The notes under the pieces are model-generated. The model searched no databases, was not told the origin of the DNA, and saw only the letters and a program-made list of their open reading frames with translations. The translations under genes were made by a program, and so were the position numbers. Of a DNA stretch of 20,716 nucleotides, positions 15,089 through 20,716 are shown one piece after another. Every line of letters begins with the position of its first letter. Position 1 is the stretch's first letter. The DNA comes from Acidimicrobiia bacterium UBA5794 (lineage in GTDB: Bacteria; Actinomycetota; Acidimicrobiia; Spongiisociales; UBA5794), in assembly GCA_002418265.1 (NCBI GenBank), contig DIDS01000024.1:1-20716 (forward strand). The letters are read 5' to 3'.

Positions 15089-15112
15089 GTGTCCTACGGC
15101 GTGTCCTACGGC
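15089..15112. repeat. 12-bp perfect tandem duplication
   Basis: GTGTCCTACGGC occurs twice in direct succession (15089-15100 and 15101-15112), between the 3' end of tRNA-Ala and the thiolase ribosome binding site. It adds 12 nt to the leader; no function is evident. Confidence 0.7.
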
Positions 15113-15114
15113 GG

Positions 15115-15188
15115 TGGAGACGATCGGATTCGAACCGACGACCCTCTGGTTGCAAACCAGATGCTCTGCCAGGCTGAGCTACGTCCCC
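15115..15188 (-). tRNA. tRNA-Ala (anticodon TGC)
   Basis: The acceptor strands GGGGACG and CGTCTCC pair with one G-T wobble, the D-arm contains AGCTCAGCCTGGCAGAGC, the anticodon stem TCTGG/CCAGA encloses TTTGCAA with anticodon TGC, and the T-loop is TTCGAAT. The discriminator is A, followed by CCG, so CCA is not encoded. Confidence 0.96.
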
Positions 15189-15269
15189 TTGGAAAACGGA
15201 ATTCTACCCGAGCGAGGCTACATCGGTTCATGAATCGAGGGCAGTCGATACCTGTATCTGCCCACCGGT

Positions 15270-15725
15270 TCAATGGACGACCATGACAACCATTGCGATG
15301 AAGAGCAGAAGGGTCGACAGATGCAATGCCATAGCGATTCTGTCACTGTGGGCCTTGATCTCAGGATCAGTGGGACCACGCTCGGCAATTATCTGATCGA
15401 TCTTCTTCCCCTGCGGCACGATGTAGAAGATCCCCAAACCGAGCACGACGATGACAACAAGGAAACCGACAGACACGAACATGTCTGAGAACTCCCAACG
15501 AGACTGGGACCCGTCATAGAGCACAAGCCAAATTCCGAAAACCAGCGTGAGAATCCCGGAAACACCGAAAAGTCTCAGATTCGTCGCACCGATCCGCTTG
15601 CCGACAATTCCTGCGATCTGAGGATCCTTGGTTCGTTTTACACTCGCCATCAACCCCTCGACATAGACGGCGCCGCCGAACCAGATTGCCGCGAAAACCA
15701 CGTGACCAAGCCTTACCCATTCCAC
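15270..15725 (-). CDS. DUF2269-like integral membrane protein
   Basis: A 151-residue protein with four hydrophobic segments. The opening MEWVRLGHVVFAAIWFGGAV, with His and Trp-Phe-Gly-Gly in the first helix, and the His-containing last helix (ALHLSTLLLFIAMVVMVV) resemble DUF2269/CopD-like small membrane proteins, some of which may bind haem or metal. This resemblance is from memory and the function is unknown. The start codon is GTG (15723-15725) with a ribosome binding site AGGAG about 7 nt upstream. It stands alone, between tRNA-Ala downstream and tRNA-Ile on the opposite strand. Confidence 0.8.
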   Translation of the reverse strand: MEWVRLGHVVFAAIWFGGAVYVEGLMASVKRTKDPQIAGIVGKRIGATNLRLFGVSGILTLVFGIWLVLYDGSQSRWEFSDMFVSVGFLVVIVVLGLGIFYIVPQGKKIDQIIAERGPTDPEIKAHSDRIAMALHLSTLLLFIAMVVMVVH

Positions 15726-15855
15726 GGAGGATCTCCTTCTCGGATCGTTTCACCAATCGTAGCCGACCCTGCCGTCCACTCCGGTGGATCCGCCACGCAC
15801 ATCCGCAGACCCAGGACGATTGGGTGTCCAGGTTGGTAATCTCGGGCTCTCGTGA

Positions 15856-15930
15856 GGGCCTATAGCTCAGCCTGGTGAGAGCGCATCCCTGATAAGGATG
15901 AGGTCCGTGGTTCAAATCCACGTAGGCCCA
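15856..15930 (+). tRNA. tRNA-Ile (anticodon GAT)
   Basis: The acceptor strands GGGCCTA and TAGGCCC pair fully. The anticodon stem CATCC/GGATG encloses CTGATAA with GAT at 15891-15893, and the T-loop is TTCAAAT with GTGG/CCAC arms. The discriminator is A, followed by CCC, so CCA is not encoded. Its 3' end is the likely attachment site of the integrase-bearing element to the right. Confidence 0.97.
15910..15930 (+). other. Presumed left attachment site (attL) in the tRNA-Ile 3' end
   Basis: The integrase gene ends 34 bp from the tRNA 3' end and reads toward it, the standard layout for elements that integrate into tRNA genes. The core is taken as the T-arm and acceptor strand. No second copy of this sequence is visible up to 20716, so the right end must lie outside and the limits are inferred. 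Confidence 0.45.
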
Positions 15931-15938
15931 CCCTCGCA

Positions 15939-15974
15939 AACCCTTGCGGCACAAGGGTTTTCTCTTATTTTGCT
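15939..15974 (+). terminator. Intrinsic terminator after tRNA-Ile
   Basis: AACCCTTG (15939-15946) pairs perfectly with CAAGGGTT (15952-15959) around CGGCA, followed by a T-rich tract TTCTCTTATTTT. It ends the tRNA-Ile transcript and may also slow integrase transcription coming from the right, though the minus-strand side lacks a good T-run. Confidence 0.8.
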
Positions 15975-17107
15975 TTCAGAGCGATGACCTCAGAATCGTC
16001 CCGCGTGCACATCGCGTGCACATCAGCGGCAGCGTAGGTCGCCTCAAGACGATCCGTGGCCGCCTCGTCGAGACCCTCAAAGAGATGCCCGTAGGTGTCG
16101 AGGGTGGTCTTGATCGACGCATGACCAAGTCGTTCCTGAATCACTTTCGGATGCTCTCCCTGAGCAATCAAGAGGGCGGCGTGGGTATGACGGAGGTCGT
16201 GAAACGTACATGGTTGGCCAACGGACGCCTCCACCGCAGGTAGCCAGATCCGGCGCCGAAAGTTGCTCCGCCGGATCGGCCCACCGTTGGGCGCCGAAAA
16301 AATGAGGCCGGAGTCGTCTGGGTACTTTCCAAGATGGATGGCCAGGACCTCGACGAGGAATGACGGAACGCGAAGGGTGCGACGTGAGGCCTCTGACTTG
16401 GGATTCTCGAAATAGAACTTGCCTCCGCTCTCGACGAGCGATGCCTTGACCCGGATGGCCCGTCGAAGGGCATCGAACCCATCCACTCGGAGTGCGCGCA
16501 GTTCACTGAACCGGAGGCCGGTGTATGCCGCGGTCAGAACTATTGCGGAGTACCGGGAGTCGATGGCGTCGGCCAGGAAGTTGATCTCGGCGGGTTCCAG
16601 GAAACGGATGGTGGATCTTGTCTCCAGCCGTGGGAGATCAACACCTCGGCACGGCGAACGACCGATGAGCCCGGATTCAACGGCGGCGTCCATCGCTGCG
16701 GAAAGCAGCTGATACGCCTTGCGAACGGTTGCTGGTGCGTATCCGGCAGCGTCGAGGTCGGCGACCCACTGAGCAACATGGATCGGTTGGATGGATCCGA
16801 TCATCCACGTTCCAAATCTCGGTAGGACGTGATTCCTTATCGTCGCCTCGTCTCTGGCTTGGGTCTGGCGCCCGAGATTCACACGAGTGGCTTGGTACTC
16901 AGACATCCACTCGCCGAGTGCCGTTTTGGCCAGGCGGGGGTCGGTGTACCGGCCCCTGAGTTTGTCGGTCTCCATGGCAAGCAGGTACCGCTCAGCGTCG
17001 ATCTTTCGATCGAAGTTCTTGGATCGCTGCCGGCCTGCCGGGTCGCGCCAGCGCGTCTGCCAGGCGCGACGGCCCGATCTGTGGGTCACTCTCGATACGG
17101 CTCCCAT
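15965..17107 (-). CDS. int: Tyrosine-type site-specific integrase
   Basis: A 380-residue phage/ICE-type recombinase. The N-terminal ~60 residues are a basic arm-binding domain (THRSGRRAWQTRWRDPAGRQ), residues ~62-155 form the core-binding SAM-like domain, and the catalytic domain has the full set: Arg199 (YTGLRFSELR), Lys237, His303 and Arg306 (HDLRH), His329 (LGHAS) and nucleophile Tyr339 (TLDTYGHLF). No residue is missing, so it should be active. A ribosome binding site GAGGAG lies ~8 nt before the ATG. It reads toward tRNA-Ile, its presumed target. No excisionase gene was recognised next to it. Confidence 0.96.
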   Translation of the reverse strand: MGAVSRVTHRSGRRAWQTRWRDPAGRQRSKNFDRKIDAERYLLAMETDKLRGRYTDPRLAKTALGEWMSEYQATRVNLGRQTQARDEATIRNHVLPRFGTWMIGSIQPIHVAQWVADLDAAGYAPATVRKAYQLLSAAMDAAVESGLIGRSPCRGVDLPRLETRSTIRFLEPAEINFLADAIDSRYSAIVLTAAYTGLRFSELRALRVDGFDALRRAIRVKASLVESGGKFYFENPKSEASRRTLRVPSFLVEVLAIHLGKYPDDSGLIFSAPNGGPIRRSNFRRRIWLPAVEASVGQPCTFHDLRHTHAALLIAQGEHPKVIQERLGHASIKTTLDTYGHLFEGLDEAATDRLEATYAAADVHAMCTRDDSEVIALKAK

Positions 17108-17188
17108 GGTTGACTCCTCGCTCTCGGGATCTCTTTCGAATGTACACGCGACCTATGACAGCGCCTGGACAGATTCATTCTGATGGCG

Positions 17189-17387
17189 CACCCTTTCACC
17201 AGAGTTTCACTGGACCTCTCATCCCGGTTCGGGAGCTCCCGGTGGCGAGGATGAAAGTGGTGATTCGGCAGGTTCCTGGAGAGGTTGCCCGATACCGCAC
17301 AAGCCCTTGGTACGTACGGGTTCCCCCGGTGTTTATGTTGTCTTTGAAACTCTGATGAAAGGGTTGTCGAAACTTTCGTGAAAGGGT
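17189..17387. mobile_element. MITE-like insertion (~199 bp) with terminal inverted repeats and 5-bp duplication
   Basis: The left end ACCCTTTCACCAGAGTTTC (17190-17208) matches the inverse of the right end GAAACTTTCGTGAAAGGGT (17369-17387) at 17 of 19 positions. TGGCG flanks both sides (17184-17188 and 17388-17392) as a target-site duplication. A further copy of the terminal motif lies just inside the right end (17346-17368). No transposase is encoded within it. Repeated terminal motifs occur in IS21-family elements, but I cannot assign a family. It lies inside a small minus-strand ORF. Confidence 0.6.
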
Positions 17388-17391
17388 TGGC
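17346..17391 (+). repeat. Two tandem 23-bp repeats at the right end of the MITE-like element
   Basis: Units at 17346-17368 and 17369-17391 agree at 19 of 23 positions, both beginning GAAACT and containing TGAAAGGGTTG. An inverted copy lies at 17186-17208. They look like transposase or regulator binding sites. Confidence 0.75.
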
Positions 17392-17392
17392 G

Positions 17393-17779
17393 TGTCTATT
17401 TCATGCACATGAAGCACGAAACGCTCATTGATCACAGTGGCGATCCCGCAGTCGATGGCGGCTTCGATAATCGAGTTGGCCGTTCGTTGCCCCGAAACAA
17501 TGTTCAACCGCTGCCTAGATGGGTCAAGATTCAGGTATTGGGTCATTCCTCGCATCCAATTCACGCCAAGATTCCACTCCAATCCCACATTCGAGAAGTC
17601 TCACAACAGAGTCGGAGTACTGCGCTTGTGACCTACGACAGCCGCGATCCCAAAAACGAATGGCGCACTCTCACCGTGATCACAGTCGCGATCGCGATTG
17701 CGCACAGCCACCCCCTAAACCCACACGCACTTGCAACAAGTTGCCCGGTGTGCACATGTGCACACCACAGGCGGCGCTG
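17393..17779. promoter_or_regulatory. Control region with four palindromes before the SEC-C gene
   Basis: Four perfect or near-perfect dyads occur within 91 bp: GTGATCAC (17676-17683), TCGCGATCGCGA (17686-17697), GCAAC-AA-GTTGC (17733-17744) and the 20-bp GGTGTGCACATGTGCACACC (17747-17766). The last ends 13 nt before the ATG at 17780. The left part of the interval contains the remnant ORF on the other strand. The array suggests cooperative binding of a dimeric regulator, possibly the downstream protein itself. Confidence 0.45.
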
Positions 17780-18295
17780 ATGGATATGGACAAGGGCATC
17801 TTGGCGAGGATCGACCGCAAGCTCCTCGCCGGTCTCGGTGACGATGAGGCTCTTCGGACGCTGCGGGTGCCAGCGACCGCAGCAAAGTGGGCAACCTGGA
17901 AGCGGTACTGCGATTCTGCAGGAGTCTCGATGGGTCGAGCCGTCACCATGCTCATCGACCGCGAGCTCATCAACATGTTCGGGGAAAGCACTGCTAGTGA
18001 ATGGCCAGTGTTAGCTCTCCAGGCAGTCGAGAAGCTCGACAATAGAGAAGCTAGGGTCAAAGCCCGAAAACACACGATCGATACCGATGAAGCACGGATA
18101 CACGATAAGAGTGAACGACTGCAACGTTGGGAGAATGAACTCGAGGCCCGAGAGCGACTGGCCCAAGCGGCGTCAAAGCGCTTCTCAGGCGCCTCGACAG
18201 CTCGCACCAAGATCGGGCGCAATGAGCGGTGCCATTGCGGGTCGGGCATCAAGTACAAACGCTGCCACGGCGCGGCCGGCCGCGGGACCGTCTGA
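17780..18295 (+). CDS. RHH-like / coiled-coil / SEC-C motif protein of the integrative element
   Basis: A 171-residue protein in three parts. Residues ~27-64 (LRVPATAAKWATW..., then GVSMGRAVTMLIDREL) resemble a ribbon-helix-helix DNA-binding unit: a short strand followed by two helices with the G-V-S turn. Residues ~80-135 are charged and heptad-like, probably a coiled coil. The C-terminus has a clear SEC-C zinc motif, with Cys151-x-Cys153 and Cys162-His163 in NERCHCGSG...KRCHG. SEC-C motifs occur in SecA and in many unrelated proteins, so SecA function is not implied. ATG 17780 was chosen as the first start after the palindrome; 17756 (inside it) and 17786 are alternatives. It is convergent with the broken nuclease gene, 5 nt away. 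Role as element regulator is inferred. Confidence 0.7.
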   Translation: MDMDKGILARIDRKLLAGLGDDEALRTLRVPATAAKWATWKRYCDSAGVSMGRAVTMLIDRELINMFGESTASEWPVLALQAVEKLDNREARVKARKHTIDTDEARIHDKSERLQRWENELEARERLAQAASKRFSGASTARTKIGRNERCHCGSGIKYKRCHGAAGRGTV

Positions 18296-18300
18296 GATCA

Positions 18301-18710
18301 CTATGAAGGATCCCTTGGAGTGAGAGCGGCTGTGATCGCTCCGAGGACTTCATCTGCTACGTAGCCCTCGAGGACATAGAGAAGTGCGCAACCGTTCTTC
18401 CGACACAGCTTCTTCTTGCGAGCATCACGTTCCTGCTGCTGTGCAAATGCATCTTTGCCGCAGAAGTAGTCAACGGCAGGCCCTGGAGATCCCGAGCAGT
18501 CAGCGAGGTTTCCTCGCATCGCATGCGGATGTTGAACACGTGATCGATGGACAAACGGTGAGTTCGGCGAAAGCACCAAGCATCTTCATAGTTGCCTCTC
18601 ATCCACGCTGCATCTGCCTGCCAGAGATCCAGGAACCTCTCGAGTGGTGTCTTATGCCGGTAGGAATCCCTCATGAAGTCGAATCGGTCGGCCAACGCTG
18701 CGTAGTCCAT
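18301..18710 (-). pseudogene. Frameshifted endonuclease-like gene
   Basis: Two overlapping minus-strand frames look like one protein of ~136 residues. The 5' frame starts at ATG 18708-18710 (MDYAALADRFDFMRD, then RHKTPLERFLDLWQADAAW). The 3' frame ends at 18301 and carries AVDYFCGKDAFAQQQERDARKKKLC followed by NGCALLYV, a pattern resembling the last strand-helix of PD-(D/E)XK or Vsr-like nucleases. Phase differs by one base, and the shift lies about 18490-18520 (minus CTCCAGGGCCTGCC). Neither frame alone gives a full domain. It could be a pseudogene, a sequencing error or, less likely, programmed frameshifting. The nuclease assignment rests on a short motif only. Confidence 0.45.
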
Positions 18711-18873
18711 TGATCCGACAAAAGTTTCAACAGTGCTATACGTGGGGGCAGAGAATCGTCGGAAAGCCAAGGGAGACACCGACGGGAACCTCGGTGGGAA
18801 CTCGGTGAGGCTCACATGGCAACCCGAGAGGCACAATGGGCGGACCAGAAGCGTTCGACCCAAACCCGAGCCC

Positions 18874-18879
18874 TATGAT
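18874..18879 (+). promoter_or_regulatory. Putative -10 box (TATGAT) of the four-gene envelope cluster
   Basis: TATGAT is a near-consensus -10 hexamer exactly at -12 to -7 relative to the ATG at 18886, so the first gene is probably leaderless. No convincing -35 box was found. The 175-bp gap to the divergent broken gene at 18710 contains nothing else I can support. Confidence 0.5.
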
Positions 18880-18885
18880 GCGGGG

Positions 18886-19179
18886 ATGCCTTCGCCATTC
18901 GATCGCGCACGGTCGGGAATCGGTGGAATTATCTACGTTCTGGGGCAGCTCGTGATGCTGGCCTATGTTCTGATCTCTTGGTACGCCTACGCCACGACGC
19001 TCGGCGGCGTCTGGTTCATCGGCTCGATCATTCTGTTCCCGTTATCGTTTCTGTATCCGATCGTGGCCGCTTGGCAGCTAGGAACATTCCCGATAGTGTT
19101 GGCTGGCCTAGGTGTTGGGGGACTGGTGTTGGTCATGGTTGGATCCGTAATCGGCGACATCGAAACGGAGCGCTATTGA
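18886..19179 (+). CDS. 97-residue membrane protein, hypothetical
   Basis: A short cytoplasmic N-terminus (MPSPFDRARSGIGG) leads into three closely spaced hydrophobic helices (about residues 12-35, 40-62 and 66-88) and a charged end GDIETERY. The start was set by the TATGAT box and by where hydrophobic homology-like sequence begins; a longer frame from 18733 adds low-complexity polar residues. Its stop TGA shares the A with the next ATG (TGATG), so the next gene is translationally coupled. I recognise no family. Confidence 0.7.
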   Translation: MPSPFDRARSGIGGIIYVLGQLVMLAYVLISWYAYATTLGGVWFIGSIILFPLSFLYPIVAAWQLGTFPIVLAGLGVGGLVLVMVGSVIGDIETERY

Positions 19180-19508
19180 TGGGAAAGTATGTGATGACTG
19201 TGACGATCGCCATCGCACTCGGCGCCCTCGGGGGCGCCACCGTCGGCACTCCATGGGCCGACCGTGGAGGTGTGGCCGTCGGTGCTGTTGTCGGAGCTGC
19301 GTTGTTCGGTTGGTTCATCGCAAGTCAGCCCGACATCCAGGCATCGCTTTACTTCGAATCCTCTAATCCGAACGAGATATTCCCTGACGAGGGCACCGGT
19401 TTGCTGCTGTCTGATCTAATGGATACGGACGAGATGCAGCTCCGACTCGACGCCATCGAAGTATTGCTCGAAAGTGTAGGAGAGTCAGCTGTGAGATCAG
19501 AGCAATGA
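19179..19508 (+). CDS. 109-residue membrane protein, hypothetical
   Basis: Two glycine/alanine-rich hydrophobic segments (TVTIAIALGALGGATVG and GGVAVGAVVGAALFGWFI) are followed by an acidic ~55-residue tail with DEGTGLLLSDLMDTDEM and a helical end. GGAG about 8 nt before the ATG may act as a ribosome binding site, and the ATG overlaps the previous stop by one base. The stop overlaps the lipoprotein gene as ATGA. The pattern suggests a two-helix membrane protein with a soluble tail; no family recognised. Confidence 0.7.
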   Translation: MGKYVMTVTIAIALGALGGATVGTPWADRGGVAVGAVVGAALFGWFIASQPDIQASLYFESSNPNEIFPDEGTGLLLSDLMDTDEMQLRLDAIEVLLESVGESAVRSEQ

Positions 19509-20116
19509 GACGAATCATCCCGATTCTTATCGTGTCGACTGTGCTGTCTGCGTGTTCTGTAGACATTTCGACCGAACTGGTCCCGACTACGGCAAGCGCC
19601 ACTACCTCTTTGGAGGTCCCCGATAATGAGGCATTTGCTATCTTGCTGCTGGAATGGCGAGAGGCTTCCGATGAGTTCGCCGCTTGGTTCGAAGAGCAGG
19701 GCGACGTTAGCCAGCAGATCGTCACCGTCGGAGAGTATGTTGAGTGGGTCGAGGAATCGCATCTAGCAAACAACAGGATTCTAGATGAATGGGACGGGGT
19801 CGTCTCGTCAATTGATGCCTATGTCGGATCTCCTTCTCTTGCTGTCACAGACGTTGAAATCAGTAGATTCGTATCACTTGCCGAGGATTTTTCGGTGGGC
19901 TACCGACTCCAAGCGGACCCAGCGTTTCTCTGCGTCGATCTAATTCCTGCCGATGTCCACAACGAACCATTCGCAAGAGTCCTCGACATACCCGGCTATC
20001 CGGAATGCCTGTCGGATGCATCGAGCAACCCCTTGGTCCAGAGAAGCCTCGATGCAGGAACCGAACTCGCCACCGCGTACAACGCCCTCTATGTACCGAT
20101 CTTCGGTGGTGGCTAG
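19505..20116 (+). CDS. Lipoprotein, hypothetical
   Basis: A 203-residue secreted protein with a clear lipobox: MRRIIPILIVSTVLSAC, with lipidated Cys17, followed by a Ser/Thr-rich linker (~residues 18-38). The mature part is acidic and mostly helical in its first half (FAILLLEWREASDEFAAWFEE), then has three cysteines near residues 142-165 that could form a disulfide. It should sit on the outer face of the cytoplasmic membrane. It is coupled to the preceding membrane gene by ATGA. No family recognised. Confidence 0.75.
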   Translation: MRRIIPILIVSTVLSACSVDISTELVPTTASATTSLEVPDNEAFAILLLEWREASDEFAAWFEEQGDVSQQIVTVGEYVEWVEESHLANNRILDEWDGVVSSIDAYVGSPSLAVTDVEISRFVSLAEDFSVGYRLQADPAFLCVDLIPADVHNEPFARVLDIPGYPECLSDASSNPLVQRSLDAGTELATAYNALYVPIFGGG

Positions 20117-20147
20117 ACCGTTGTAAACACGTGAATGCAACTCGCAG

Positions 20148-20153
20148 TAGGAG
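20148..20153 (+). promoter_or_regulatory. Ribosome binding site TAGGAG
   Basis: TAGGAG lies 7 nt before ATG 20161 and fixes that start over the upstream in-frame extension to 20005, which lies antisense-like within the lipoprotein gene. It is one of few clear Shine-Dalgarno sequences in the window. Confidence 0.7.
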
Positions 20154-20160
20154 AACGAAC

Positions 20161-20688
20161 ATGTTGGCAGCCAATCTGATTACCTTCGTTGCACTTTGCG
20201 TCACCGCGCTGACCGTGTACCTGAACTGGCGAAGTGGCAACCGTCGCCTCGACCTCGACGAGAGCCAGTTCAAGGACCGGCTGCGCCACGAGAGGGTGCA
20301 GCACGCTCGGGGAATCGCGGCATCGACGTACGCCCGGGCGTGGAGGCTTGGGGAGTCGTACCGCCAGTCAAACGCTGAACGCCTCTGGGTCACTTCGGGT
20401 GGAGACCCTGACGTCGTCAAGAAACTATACGATCGTGGTCTTTCATGGGAAGAGTTCAACTCGGTCCGAGAAGAGGTACTCGCCCTTAGTGTCCTCGGAT
20501 GGACTCCTGAGATCCGTCACAAAGCAAACGTTGTCGGCGATGCATTGATCGAGCAACGGCAAGCGGCGTGGGCGGCGCTCACAACGACGGAAGCCGAAAC
20601 TCGCCGTAAGGCCTTTGACGACGTCGGGCGTAAGAACCAAACGACCGCCCAATATCTAAATAATCTTGCGAATCTTCTCGCTGAGTGA
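20161..20688 (+). CDS. 175-residue membrane-anchored helical protein, hypothetical
   Basis: One N-terminal membrane segment (NLITFVALCVTALTVYLNW) is followed by a charged, largely helical cytoplasmic region rich in Arg, Glu and Ala (LDLDESQFKDRLRHERVQHA), with a W-rich middle and a coiled-coil-like C-terminus. It follows the lipoprotein gene after 44 nt and has its own ribosome binding site. The single-pass-plus-helical-rod design would allow it to link an envelope complex to the cytoplasm; this is inference. No family recognised. The remaining 28 bases of the window show no further gene. Confidence 0.72.
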   Translation: MLAANLITFVALCVTALTVYLNWRSGNRRLDLDESQFKDRLRHERVQHARGIAASTYARAWRLGESYRQSNAERLWVTSGGDPDVVKKLYDRGLSWEEFNSVREEVLALSVLGWTPEIRHKANVVGDALIEQRQAAWAALTTTEAETRRKAFDDVGRKNQTTAQYLNNLANLLAE

Positions 20689-20716
20689 GCCACTTAGCCC
20701 CGATTCTTCACGTGGT

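Larger units (their letters stand above)
17175..17588 (-). pseudogene. Small unrecognised ORF interrupted by a MITE-like insertion
   Basis: A minus-strand frame starting at GTG 17588 gives 67 residues (contains QRLNIVSGQRTANSIIEAA and ends near FVLHVHEIDTP) up to the edge of the MITE-like element. Reading across removes the original end. If the element and one copy of its 5-bp duplication are deleted, the frame continues for Ser-Glu and stops at 17175-17177, giving a 69-residue product. This tidy restoration supports a real former gene, but I recognise no family, there is no clear ribosome binding site, and codon evidence is too short to be sure. Confidence 0.35.

Noticed and set aside
17110..17355. 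Plus-strand 81-codon frame across the MITE-like element, considered as an excisionase
   Set aside because: Most of it lies within the insertion with its inverted repeats, and it shows no helix-turn-helix or Xis-like pattern.
17780..18295. SecA paralogue based on the SEC-C motif
   Set aside because: Only the small zinc motif is shared; there are no Walker motifs and the protein is only 171 residues.
15931..20716. Right attachment site of the tRNA-Ile element
   Set aside because: No second copy of the tRNA 3' end could be found by eye in this interval, so the element appears to continue beyond the window.

Overview
The window reads as a chromosome segment of an uncultured actinobacterium, probably a deep-branching one of the Acidimicrobiia type. 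The main reason is the block fhaA-fhaB-pstP-rodA-pbpA-pknB flanked by tRNA-Leu(CAG), an anthranilate/PABA synthase glutaminase gene, a class E sortase and crgA. This matches the origin-proximal cell-wall and division locus of mycobacteria and streptomycetes. Several genes also have a TANNNT hexamer ending 6-7 nt before the start codon and no ribosome binding site, the leaderless arrangement common in Actinobacteria. The class assignment is inference only.

Region by region: 1-350 is non-coding. It holds two copies of a tRNA-Ser-like 3' end, a dispersed repeat and the SRP RNA gene (minus) with its terminator. 490-3984 (minus) carries a membrane-anchored hypothetical protein, a DUF4446 protein, serS and a UbiE/MenG methyltransferase, mostly linked by 4-nt stop/start overlaps. 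tRNA-Leu lies upstream, and its 3' A coincides with the A of the next start codon. 4185-10917 (plus) is the signalling and cell-wall operon: two FHA proteins, a PP2C phosphatase, a SEDS glycosyltransferase, a class B PBP and a PASTA kinase. A mutY gene follows, overlapping tail to tail with a pabA/trpG-like gene. The sortase, a 49-residue membrane protein and pabA form a coupled minus-strand operon diverging from crgA. 13676-15725 (minus) has a small cysteine-rich membrane protein, a thiolase, tRNA-Ala(TGC) and a DUF2269-like membrane protein.

From tRNA-Ile(GAT) at 15856 to the right edge the content becomes accessory. A tyrosine integrase ends 34 bp from the tRNA 3' end, so an integrative element appears to use this tRNA as its attachment site; its far end is outside the window. 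Inside are a ~200-bp MITE-like insertion with 5-bp target duplications, a cluster of palindromes in front of a gene for a protein with a ribbon-helix-helix-like segment, a coiled coil and a SEC-C motif, a frameshifted endonuclease-like gene, and a compact four-gene set of membrane proteins and a lipoprotein led by a near-consensus leaderless promoter. That four-gene set is the best candidate for an undescribed cargo system.

How the genes work together: the FHA/PstP/PknB proteins are expected to sense muropeptides through PASTA domains and control RodA/PbpA peptidoglycan synthesis. CrgA and the sortase also act at the envelope. The minus-strand housekeeping genes serve translation (serS, tRNAs, SRP RNA), menaquinone synthesis and acyl-CoA thiolysis.
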